The notes under the pieces: generated by a model
Database searches by the model: none
What the model was told of the DNA's origin: nothing
What the model saw: only the letters and a program-made list of their open reading frames with translations
Made by a program: the position numbers and the translations under genes
Shown: positions 7,627 through 13,149 of the stretch, piece after piece
Numbering within the stretch: position 1 is the first letter of the stretch
Layout of the letters: every line of letters begins with the position of its first letter
Assembly (NCBI GenBank): GCA_035528375.1
Contig: DATKYS010000135.1
Location: forward strand, 1-19,110
DNA length: 19,110 bases
Reading direction: 5' to 3'
Source: a bacterium
GTDB taxonomy: Bacteria > RBG-13-66-14

Positions 7627-8027
7627 TTAGAGATCATTCGCACCAAAGGGCTGGTCGAGGAGTACGCCCAGGCGTGGGATAGTGGGATCGGGCGTTCATT
7701 TCCAGGGGACGTTCTTATTGGCGCCTTGAACGAGAGTTTTAGACGCCTGCCTTGACCCCTTGCGAACGACAACGAGGGTTTTATGCAACTTGTCTGATAC
7801 TGCGGCGGGTCGCTTTAGCCGGCCCGTTCGAGAGCTCTTTACTCCGCCTCCCCCCGCCGCCGCCCGCGTGGGGACGGCGTGATTAAAACGCCCCCGTCCG
7901 TAGCAGCTAATTCAGGTACGGGCGTTTCCGGTCTACGACGAACGGTTGATTCCCCTTTCAACACCGGGCACAATAGGGGGTGCCTGTGCGTATTGTTATG
8001 GGAATACGGGGGGAATGAACGGGGGAC
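7627..8027. other. Non-coding interval, no gene recognised
   Basis: About 400 bases carry no ORF with convincing coding features on either strand. An imperfect inverted repeat is present (GGACGGCGT at 7872-7880 against ACG-CCC-CCGTCC at 7888-7899), and CCGTA/TACGGGCGTTT-type matches extend to about 7930. There is no clear T-tract, Shine-Dalgarno or coding-like stretch. It ends in a good promoter at 8028. The long spacer could hold a regulatory RNA or upstream control sites, but nothing specific supports that. Confidence 0.4.
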
Positions 8028-8056
8028 TTGACCGAAGGCGCGACGTGGGCTAGACT
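8028..8056 (+). promoter_or_regulatory. Sigma70-like promoter for the GYF/AgmX gene
   Basis: A -35 box TTGACC (8028-8033), a 17-base spacer and a -10 box TAGACT (8051-8056) lie in good register. Transcription should start near 8063, giving a leader of about 35 bases that contains the GGGAG Shine-Dalgarno (8087-8091) of the ATG at 8099. Confidence 0.7.
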
Positions 8057-8098
8057 ATCCCGTGGAAGAAACGCGCCGATTATCACGGGAGCTTCCAG

Positions 8099-9286
8099 AT
8101 GGCCGACGAGGAAAAGAAACTCTTCCTGAAGATAGAGGGCAAGCAGTACGGACCCGTCTCGGTGGAGACGGTCAGGAAGTGGATTGACGAGAACCGGATG
8201 GGTTCGGACGACTACGTCCGCGTCTCCACCCAGAAGGTCTGGGTTCAGGCCAAGAACGTCGAGCACCTGAACGCCATCTTCCACAAGTCCAAGACCAAGG
8301 CCCGGACCGAGGCCTTCACGAGCTGGATAGACGCCGTCGGTTCCGGGTCGGCCACCATCCTCACCTTCGAGGGGCAGAAGGCCGAGCGCGACAGGATTCT
8401 CACCGAGCAGCGCCGGCTCGAGTCCGAGCGCCAGGAGCTCGAAGAGCTGGCCAAACAGGCGGAGATGACCAAGGAGCAGGCCGCCGCGCTCGATTCGCAG
8501 CGCGCGGACCTGGATAGGCGGGCCAAGGAGCTCGAGGCCGAGGCCGACGAGATAATGAACATGGAGCGGGCGGTCAAGAAGCGCCGCAAGCGCCAGACCA
8601 TCCTGGTCGTCGCCATCATCGCCGTCGTCGTCGCCGGGGGGACCTGGCTCACCATCGAGCTCATCGGCGCACGGACGGCCACCGAGGAGCTGAGCGCCGA
8701 GCTCAGGGAGCGGATCAAGGGGATAGACACCCGGCTGGCGGCCATAGACAGCCGTTTGAAGGACATTGACGAGGCCATTGACCTTGCCCGCGCCGCTGGG
8801 AAAGACGAGCTGGTCGCCTCCCTGGAGGCGGAGCGCTCCCAGTTGGAGGAACAGCGCACGGAGCTCAAAGTGCAGAGGGAGCAGCTCCACGCCGAGGCGC
8901 CCGAGGTGGATTCCGGCGGACCCCACGTCCAGGGGCGCACGGGGAAGATCGGGGTCGCCGGACCGGTGCAGATAACCGGCGAGGGTGCGGGTGATCCGGG
9001 CCGTTCACAGACCGAGATCCGCACTGCCGTCTCCTCGGCCCTCGGGTCGGCGCGACAGCAGTACAACGAGCTTTTGAAGACCAACCCCGATGCCAGCGGC
9101 TCCATCAGCATCATCTTTGGCATCCAGCCGGACGGCTCCGTGGAGAACGCCACCTTCTCCAACAGTACCCTTCCCGATACCGGCCTGATCGGACCCATTC
9201 TAAACGGAATCCGCGGCTTGAATTTCTCCGCCATCGAGGGCGGTTCGGTCAGGGTTACCTATCCCCTCTCCCTGACCCCCCAGTAG
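8099..9286 (+). CDS. GYF_2-like, coiled-coil, single-TM protein with AgmX-like C-terminal domain
   Basis: The product is 395 aa. ATG 8099 has GGGAG seven bases upstream. Domains in order: a GYF_2/DUF4339-like module (about 8-58, Y-G-P-V at 17-20 with W48 in K-V-W-V-Q-A); a long cytoplasmic coiled coil (about 93-160, heptads of Glu, Arg, Leu); a basic stop-transfer KKRRKRQ; a membrane helix (about 167-190); a periplasmic coiled coil (about 195-268); a Gly/Pro linker; and a C-terminal domain (about 300-395) resembling that of the FHA protein (A-R-Q-Q-Y-N-E-L-L-K-T-N-P, G-S-I-S-I-I-F-x-I, D-G-S-V). In Myxococcus, GltJ/AgmX likewise combines cytoplasmic regulatory modules, including GYF, with a TM and a periplasmic transducer domain. 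This is therefore probably a second transducer for the ExbB/ExbD motor encoded upstream, transcribed separately. Confidence 0.88.
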   Translation: MADEEKKLFLKIEGKQYGPVSVETVRKWIDENRMGSDDYVRVSTQKVWVQAKNVEHLNAIFHKSKTKARTEAFTSWIDAVGSGSATILTFEGQKAERDRILTEQRRLESERQELEELAKQAEMTKEQAAALDSQRADLDRRAKELEAEADEIMNMERAVKKRRKRQTILVVAIIAVVVAGGTWLTIELIGARTATEELSAELRERIKGIDTRLAAIDSRLKDIDEAIDLARAAGKDELVASLEAERSQLEEQRTELKVQREQLHAEAPEVDSGGPHVQGRTGKIGVAGPVQITGEGAGDPGRSQTEIRTAVSSALGSARQQYNELLKTNPDASGSISIIFGIQPDGSVENATFSNSTLPDTGLIGPILNGIRGLNFSAIEGGSVRVTYPLSLTPQ

Positions 9287-9320
9287 GCGGGGGGGGGGAG
9301 TTGGGGGGGATTTATCCAAC

Positions 9321-9349
9321 GAGACCGGCGCGACGCCGGTCTTTCTCAT
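9321..9349 (+). terminator. Intrinsic terminator after the GYF/AgmX gene
   Basis: AGACCGGC (9322-9329), loop GCGAC and GCCGGTCT (9335-9342) form a perfect 8-bp stem followed by TTCTCATT. It lies 35 bases after the stop. The stretch between stop and hairpin contains runs of 10 and 7 G. Confidence 0.8.
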
Positions 9350-9427
9350 TGAACGAGCAGCCTTTACGCGGCGGGTTGTTTTTTTGAAATTCTTCTGGTA
9401 GTTTCACTAACGAGGAGGCGATGGACG

Positions 9428-9823
9428 GTGTGGCGGATCTTGCTCCCGATTCTCCCGTTGCTCCTCGTCTGCTGCGGCGGGTCCGCTCCACAGGACGTTT
9501 ACGATGATTTCGTCCGGGCGAACAACGCCCGGGATGCCGAGGGGCTCGTAGACTGTCTGTGGTTCCCGGCGTGGGACGGTCTCTCCCCGGACGAGGTGGA
9601 GAGTGCGCGACGGGAACTCATCCCCACCGCCGAGCGTGAGTACTTCCTGGACGAGATCGTGGACCACGAGGTAATCCAGGTCGAGGAACGCTCCGAGGAC
9701 GAGCGCCGGGTGTTGGCCCGGCAGGTGTTCCTCGACCCCTACGGCAACCGGTGCTCGGATCAGTACTCCTTCACCCTCGTCCGCCGCAACGGCGCCTGGT
9801 TCATCTACATCCCCGCGGAGTAG
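9428..9823 (+). CDS. Small NTF2/SnoaL-like probable lipoprotein
   Basis: The product is 131 aa. GTG 9428 is chosen because the GAGGAGG at 9412-9418 is well spaced from it. The nearby ATG 9421 is in a different frame, and no other in-frame start fits. The N-terminus (WRILLPILPLLLVCCGGS) is a short export signal with Cys15 and Cys16. The lipobox is not canonical because the residue before the Cys is Val or Cys rather than Gly, Ala or Ser, but a lipoprotein is likely. The rest (D-V-Y-D-D-F-V-R-A-N-N-A-R-D at about 23-36, ending N-G-A-W-F-I-Y) is typical of small cystatin/NTF2-fold DUF4878 or SnoaL-like secreted domains. It lies 7 bases upstream of the M23 peptidase gene, so the two are probably co-transcribed and act in the envelope. 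No specific ligand can be named. Confidence 0.75.
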   Translation: MWRILLPILPLLLVCCGGSAPQDVYDDFVRANNARDAEGLVDCLWFPAWDGLSPDEVESARRELIPTAEREYFLDEIVDHEVIQVEERSEDERRVLARQVFLDPYGNRCSDQYSFTLVRRNGAWFIYIPAE

Positions 9824-9830
9824 AGGCGGA

Positions 9831-10850
9831 ATGCCCCTTTCCCGACACATCTCCGTGGTCATCGTGCCCCACACCGGCGGTGCGGCGCGGCCGTACCTCG
9901 TCAGGCGCTGGTTGCTCTTGGGGGCCATCGTCTTCATCGCCGCCCTGGTCCTGGGACTGGGCGGGACGGCGCTGTACTACGCCCTTTTATACAACGACAC
10001 GGTCCACGATTTGAAGCCCCTCGAGGAGCGCGGCGACTTCCTCGCCCGGCGGGTGTCCGAGTACAAAGAGGCGGCGATGATTTCCGGCTCCGAGCTCTCT
10101 GCGCTCCGGGCCGCCGCCGAACGTGACAAACGGGCCTACGAGCGCTCCATGCTCAACATCCGCCTCCAGCTCACCCAGCTGCAGAACTTTTATAAAAACC
10201 TGAGAATCATGGCCGGATTCAAGCTGGAGGAGGAGCAGGCTTCGGATCTCCTGGGGCAGGGCGGGGGGACGGGCCTCCCCCTCGGGCGATCCGAGACCCC
10301 CAGGTCCGGGGATGAACGGGTGGCCGTCACCACCTTCGGGCTGAACTTCATCAACCACGACACCGAGGAATACGCCGCCGCGGAGGCCGCGCTGCTATCC
10401 GACATGGCCGGCCTCTCCCAGGACATGTACCACCTGGTCCGGGAGCTGGAAAAGCGCATCTCCACCATCAGCCCCGACGTTCCCTACGGTGTCCCCGTCC
10501 AGGGGGTAATCACCAGCTACTTCGGCGAGCCGCGCTGGCACGGCTCCCACAAGGGCCTGGACATCGCGGCGCCCATCGGGACCCCGGTCCGCACACCGGC
10601 CTCAGGCGTCGTCGTCGAGTCCGGTTTCAAGGGGGCCTACGGGCTGACCATCTGGGTTGACCACGGGAATGGGTATCAGACCCGCTACGCCCATCTGAGC
10701 TCCGTGGCCTACCAGGTGGGCGAGCGGGTGAACGCCGGTCAGGTTGTGGGTTGCATCGGCATCACCGGCGCCACCACGGGACCCCACCTCCACTACGAGG
10801 TCCGGCTGAACGGCATCGCCGTGGACCCCATCTACTACATGGTCCAGTAG
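9831..10850 (+). CDS. Membrane-anchored M23 (LytM) family metallopeptidase
   Basis: The product is 339 aa. ATG 9831 has GAGGCGG just upstream. An N-terminal membrane anchor (about residues 24-52) is followed by a coiled coil (about 60-125), a Gly/Pro-rich spacer (about 145-160), a second helical segment (190-220) and an M23 domain (about 225-339). All metal and catalytic residues are present: H240 and D244 in H-K-G-L-D, H288 in Y-A-H-L, and H319 and H321 in H-L-H. M23 enzymes of this type cleave peptidoglycan peptide cross-links. The anchor plus coiled coil resembles the NlpD/MepM-like periplasmic hydrolases used in growth, division or the placing of envelope machines. It follows the lipoprotein gene and ends in a TAG embedded in a GTAGGGGCGGGG repeat end. 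Confidence 0.93.
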   Translation: MPLSRHISVVIVPHTGGAARPYLVRRWLLLGAIVFIAALVLGLGGTALYYALLYNDTVHDLKPLEERGDFLARRVSEYKEAAMISGSELSALRAAAERDKRAYERSMLNIRLQLTQLQNFYKNLRIMAGFKLEEEQASDLLGQGGGTGLPLGRSETPRSGDERVAVTTFGLNFINHDTEEYAAAEAALLSDMAGLSQDMYHLVRELEKRISTISPDVPYGVPVQGVITSYFGEPRWHGSHKGLDIAAPIGTPVRTPASGVVVESGFKGAYGLTIWVDHGNGYQTRYAHLSSVAYQVGERVNAGQVVGCIGITGATTGPHLHYEVRLNGIAVDPIYYMVQ

Positions 10851-11008
10851 GGGCGGGGTCGGAATGGCTGAAAAATAAGGAGGGGTCGCCTCCTTTTTTT
10901 GTAACCGGTCTTTCACCGCGGGCCGCACGGTGGCGTCGAGTTCCCGGTCGCCCGACCGGTCGGCTCGCAGATTGCTGAAAATGGCGGGGATTAAAATCCC
11001 CGCCCTAC
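10847..11008. repeat. Decayed GTAGGG-type palindromic element; its hairpin is a possible minus-strand terminator
   Basis: The left end GTAGGGGCGGGG (10847-10858) includes the TAG stop of the M23 gene. The right end ATCCCCGCCCTAC (10996-11008, counting one flanking A) is its complement apart from one extra G. Just inside the right end is a perfect 10-bp hairpin (10983-10992 with 10995-11004, loop AA). Read on the minus strand this hairpin is followed by ATTTT, 20-odd bases beyond the stop of the secreted-protein gene at 11028, so it may also serve as that gene's terminator. The end sequences match those of the cluster at 18065-18395. The M23 terminator lies within the interval, so either the element is old or the pairing of its ends is chance. 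Confidence 0.5.
10877..10901 (+). terminator. Intrinsic terminator of the M23 unit
   Basis: AAGGAGG (10877-10883), loop GGTCG and CCTCCTT (10889-10895) form a 7-bp stem followed by a run of T to 10900. It lies 27 bases after the stop. Confidence 0.88.
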
Positions 11009-11027
11009 TTCGTATTGACCGCGGCCG

Positions 11028-11630
11028 CTAGTCCGAGAACCCGGCCTTGATTTCCCCCCAGCTCATGGGCTGGACGGCGGTGTCCTCGGGCGTGCCCAGG
11101 AGGCGGAAGTAGACCGCTTCGTCCCATTGGTACCACTGGGAGTACAGGTTGCCGCCGGATTTCATACCCCACTTGCAGTTCTCGGCTTCCGTGCGGATTT
11201 CGAGCCAGAACGGCGTCCCGCCGTCAACGTGTTGGGGCACGATGTTCAGCCGGTAATAGTAGACGCGTAGATACCCCATGTAATCGAATCCGGTGTAGGT
11301 CTCCTCCACGTCGTCGCCGCCGGTTGTGGTCCTGAAGTAGTAGGCGCCGGGCATGCCGTACTGGTCGTAGCGCACGTTCACGTAGAACAGCCTGGGATGG
11401 GCGGGCTCCTCGGGGTAGTAAAAGGCCCAGCATTCCACGGCCTCGAGCTCCGCGTCCGTCTCCAGGGTGAAGTCGTCCTGGGTGTAGTACTCGCCGTATA
11501 TCCCCTTGCCGCCGTGTATGAACTGATAGTCGTAGCATTGGTCCCACAGGACCTGGGGGTCGTCGTCGGCCGGGGCGGGAACGGCCGAAAACGCGACGAC
11601 TACGAGTAAAAGAATCGTAATCCTTGTCAT
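11028..11630 (-). CDS. Secreted beta-rich protein of unknown function (paralogue A)
   Basis: The product is 200 aa. ATG at 11630 has a strong GGAGG seven bases upstream. A Sec signal peptide (MTRITILLLVVVAFSAVPAPA) is followed by an acidic mature chain starting DDDPQ. The mature region is rich in Tyr, Trp and Glu, with alternating beta-like strands. Q-D-D-F-T-L-E-T-D-A-E-L-E-A-V-E-C-W and Y-G-M-P-G resemble the beta-sandwich of many secreted 'DDFTL...W' proteins, often with other anchors. Cys residues occur at D-Q-C-Y-D-Y, V-E-C-W-A and E-N-C-K-W. I cannot assign a function. A close paralogue (roughly 80-85% identical over the mature part, by eye) is at 18435-19067 on the same strand. It is transcribed alone, probably from the promoter at 11781-11809, and converges on the M23 gene. 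Confidence 0.85.
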   Translation of the reverse strand: MTRITILLLVVVAFSAVPAPADDDPQVLWDQCYDYQFIHGGKGIYGEYYTQDDFTLETDAELEAVECWAFYYPEEPAHPRLFYVNVRYDQYGMPGAYYFRTTTGGDDVEETYTGFDYMGYLRVYYYRLNIVPQHVDGGTPFWLEIRTEAENCKWGMKSGGNLYSQWYQWDEAVYFRLLGTPEDTAVQPMSWGEIKAGFSD

Positions 11631-11642
11631 GGCTCCACCTCC

Positions 11643-11741
11643 TTAATCCGTCAGACGGGGATTGTTCGTATCATTACTGTAAATCACCCGGAGCACCGTT
11701 AAAATCACCAGAAGAGAAGAGAAGAGCTGGGGTTTGTCCAT
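11643..11741 (-). CDS. Possible 32-aa upstream ORF with a hydrophobic segment
   Basis: On the minus strand an ATG at 11741, preceded by GGGGGATAAA, opens a 32-codon frame reading MDKPQ, then a hydrophobic stretch (L-F-S-S-L-L-V-I-L-T-V-L-R-V-I-Y), then a polar end. Its TAA (11645-11643) touches the GGAGG that serves the secreted-protein gene at 11630, so its translation could be coupled to or modulate that gene. It lies within the roughly 145-base leader predicted from the promoter at 11781-11809. It may equally be a chance ORF, as no homologue is recognised and it is very short. Confidence 0.3.
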   Translation of the reverse strand: MDKPQLFSSLLVILTVLRVIYSNDTNNPRLTD

Positions 11742-11780
11742 TTTATCCCCCTTTTTTTAGACCTTTCCCAAGGCTAAATT

Positions 11781-11809
11781 AATCTATCACAAAAAATTAA
11801 GGCCGTCAA
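11781..11809 (-). promoter_or_regulatory. Sigma70-like promoter for secreted paralogue A
   Basis: On the minus strand, TTGACG (11809-11804), a 17-base spacer and TAGATT (11786-11781) form a good promoter in an A/T-rich island that stands out from the GC-rich surroundings. The predicted leader to ATG 11630 is about 145 bases and includes the small ORF at 11643-11741. Confidence 0.6.
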
Positions 11810-11824
11810 GGGCCACCGGGTGTT

Positions 11825-11870
11825 AAAAAAAAGGGCCCCCAACCCCCGGGTCGGTTGAAAAATACCCGGG
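11825..11870 (-). terminator. Possible terminator of the recX-LUD operon
   Basis: Read on the minus strand after the LUD stop, CCCGGGT and ACCCGGG (11870-11864 with 11851-11845) form a 7-bp stem, and a run of eight T (11832-11825) follows 12 bases later. The gap between stem and T-run is longer than ideal. Confidence 0.4.
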
Positions 11871-11879
11871 CGCGCTGCC

Positions 11880-12542
11880 CTAGAGCCCCAGCGTCTCGCC
11901 CACGACGATGACCGAGTGCTCCCCCCTCCCGGCGCGCAGGTGGATGACCAGGCGGTTGCAGATGCGCTGGTCGGAGTCGCAGTCGTGGCAGAAACCGGTG
12001 TCGGCGCAGGGTGTGTCGAGCCCCAGGCGCATGGCGTTGGCCGGCGCGGCGAAGTTCCTCACCCGGGAGACGGCCTCCTCCAGGTCGCCGGTGAGCTTGT
12101 TGATTCCCAGCACGTAGATGACCCGACCGGGCCCGAAGCAGGTGGCGGCCACCCGGTTGCCGGTGCCGTCCAGGTTGACGATTTCCCCGTCGGCGGTGAC
12201 GGCGTTCACCCCGGTGAGGAAGACGTCGGCGGTCAGGCCCCTCCTGCGCAGAGCGGTCTTCTCCTCGCCCGACGCGTCGGCGCCGAGGGGGGAAAGCACC
12301 TCGTGACCCCGCTCGCGGAGGGCGTCCAGGGCGCCGATCTGGCCCAGGGTGAGCGATCCGCCGACGCCCACCGTGGCACCCTCGGGCACCCTATCGAGTA
12401 GCTCCTCGAGGGCCTTCTCCCGGGTCGGGACGAAGACCGCGTCGTAGCCCAGGGCCCGGAGCTGGGCGACCAGGTCCTCGCCGGCCAGGCGGTGGTACTT
12501 TTCCAAGGCCTTTTCCGCGGATCTGTCGGCCGGGGTGGGCAT
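11880..12542 (-). CDS. LUD domain (LutC/YkgG-type) protein
   Basis: ATG at 12542 is preferred because GAGGAGG (12553-12547) lies four bases upstream, giving 220 aa. An ATG at 12563 overlaps the recX stop (TAATG) but lacks a Shine-Dalgarno and would add seven residues. The sequence shows the single-domain LUD family features: V-G-V-G-G-S-L-T-L followed by a predicted helix, T-G-V-N-A-V-T-A-D-G-E-I-V-N-L-D-G-T-G-N-R, G-x-N-K-L, and a C-terminal Cys-rich motif P-C-x-x-T-G-x-C-x-D-C-x-S-x-x-R-I-C-N. Multidomain relatives LutB/LutC take part in L-lactate oxidation. Stand-alone members like this one are widespread and usually of unknown substrate, and the Cys motif suggests a metal or Fe-S site. 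It is co-transcribed behind recX. No lactate genes are nearby. Confidence 0.9.
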   Translation of the reverse strand: MPTPADRSAEKALEKYHRLAGEDLVAQLRALGYDAVFVPTREKALEELLDRVPEGATVGVGGSLTLGQIGALDALRERGHEVLSPLGADASGEEKTALRRRGLTADVFLTGVNAVTADGEIVNLDGTGNRVAATCFGPGRVIYVLGINKLTGDLEEAVSRVRNFAAPANAMRLGLDTPCADTGFCHDCDSDQRICNRLVIHLRAGRGEHSVIVVGETLGL

Positions 12543-12562
12543 CCGTCCTCCTCGTCGTGTCA

Positions 12563-13039
12563 TTACGCTGAGGGCCAGCCCTCGAGGGCGCGCAGGGCGG
12601 CTCCGCGAATGAGATCAGGTCTGAAGCCGCGCCGTTCCAGGTGGGAAAGGAGCCTCCGGGCGGCGGCCTCCCGGTCCAGGCCGGCGAGGGAGGGCAGCTT
12701 TGACCGCACCGCCTCCTCCACCAGCTCCTCCTCGTCGAGGGACATCTCGCCCAAAACCTCACCGATGACCGCCGGCTCCACCCCCCGCTGGGCGAGTTTT
12801 ACCCGGATCAGCCGTTCCCCGCACGGTTCCCTGTTCTCCAACTCCCTGGCGAAGGCCAGGGCGAAGCGGCGGTCGTCCAGCAGCCCCCGCTCCACGAGGC
12901 TCGCCAGGACGGTCCCCACGACCCCGGGCTCGAAGCGCCTCTCCAGCTTTATTCCGAGCTCACGCAACCCGTGGTCCCGCCGGGCGAGGAGGCGGTAGGC
13001 GGCGTCGCGGCACTTTCGGAGCTCCCGGGAATCGTCCAT
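12563..13039 (-). CDS. recX: RecX-family regulatory protein
   Basis: The product is 158 aa from ATG 13039 (MDDSRELRKCRDAAYRLLAR). The longer frame reaching 13141 is rejected because its extra N-terminus is unlike RecX and would overlap the divergent promoter. The protein is a string of helical repeats with RecX hallmarks: A-Y-R-L-L-A-R-R-D-H-G-x-x-E-L, V-V-x-x-V-L-A-S-L-V-E-R-G-L-L-D-D-R-R-F-A, and further three-helix repeats ending L-x-R-R-G-F-x-x-x-L-I. RecX binds RecA filaments and inhibits or modulates recombination and SOS activity. It is usually next to recA, which is not in this window. A TATAAT lies 10 bases upstream of the ATG, so the mRNA should have almost no leader. It is followed by the LUD gene with a one-base overlap at the alternative start. 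Confidence 0.88.
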   Translation of the reverse strand: MDDSRELRKCRDAAYRLLARRDHGLRELGIKLERRFEPGVVGTVLASLVERGLLDDRRFALAFARELENREPCGERLIRVKLAQRGVEPAVIGEVLGEMSLDEEELVEEAVRSKLPSLAGLDREAAARRLLSHLERRGFRPDLIRGAALRALEGWPSA

Positions 13040-13049
13040 CTTCAGGGGG

Positions 13050-13077
13050 ATTATAGCAGCCACGACGGGACCGGCAA
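13050..13077 (-). promoter_or_regulatory. Promoter of recX, predicted near-leaderless transcript
   Basis: On the minus strand, TTGCCG (13077-13072), a 16-base spacer and a perfect TATAAT (13055-13050). Only ten bases separate the -10 box from the ATG at 13039, so transcription should begin within a few bases of the start codon. No Shine-Dalgarno is present, which fits leaderless translation. Confidence 0.65.
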
Positions 13078-13085
13078 AGTAACCC

Positions 13086-13114
13086 TTGTGAAAGCGCCCG
13101 CGGGCCGGTAAGAT
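13086..13114 (+). promoter_or_regulatory. Promoter of the GH57 operon
   Basis: TTGTGA (13086-13091), a 17-base spacer and TAAGAT (13109-13114) lie 35 bases before ATG 13150. It is divergent from, and about 10 bases away from, the recX -35 box, so the two promoters may influence each other. Confidence 0.5.
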
Positions 13115-13149
13115 TGCCCTGCGCAAAAAAGCGCGTCCCAACCTTTCCC

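Noticed and set aside
9289-9309. Runs of 10 G and 7 G as a functional G-quadruplex
   Set aside because: Possible in principle, but the runs follow a stop codon with no other supporting context and may include homopolymer sequencing error.
11831-11850. Mirror-symmetric G/C stretch before the LUD gene end
   Set aside because: It is a mirror rather than inverted repeat and mixes purines and pyrimidines, so neither hairpin nor triplex formation is well supported.
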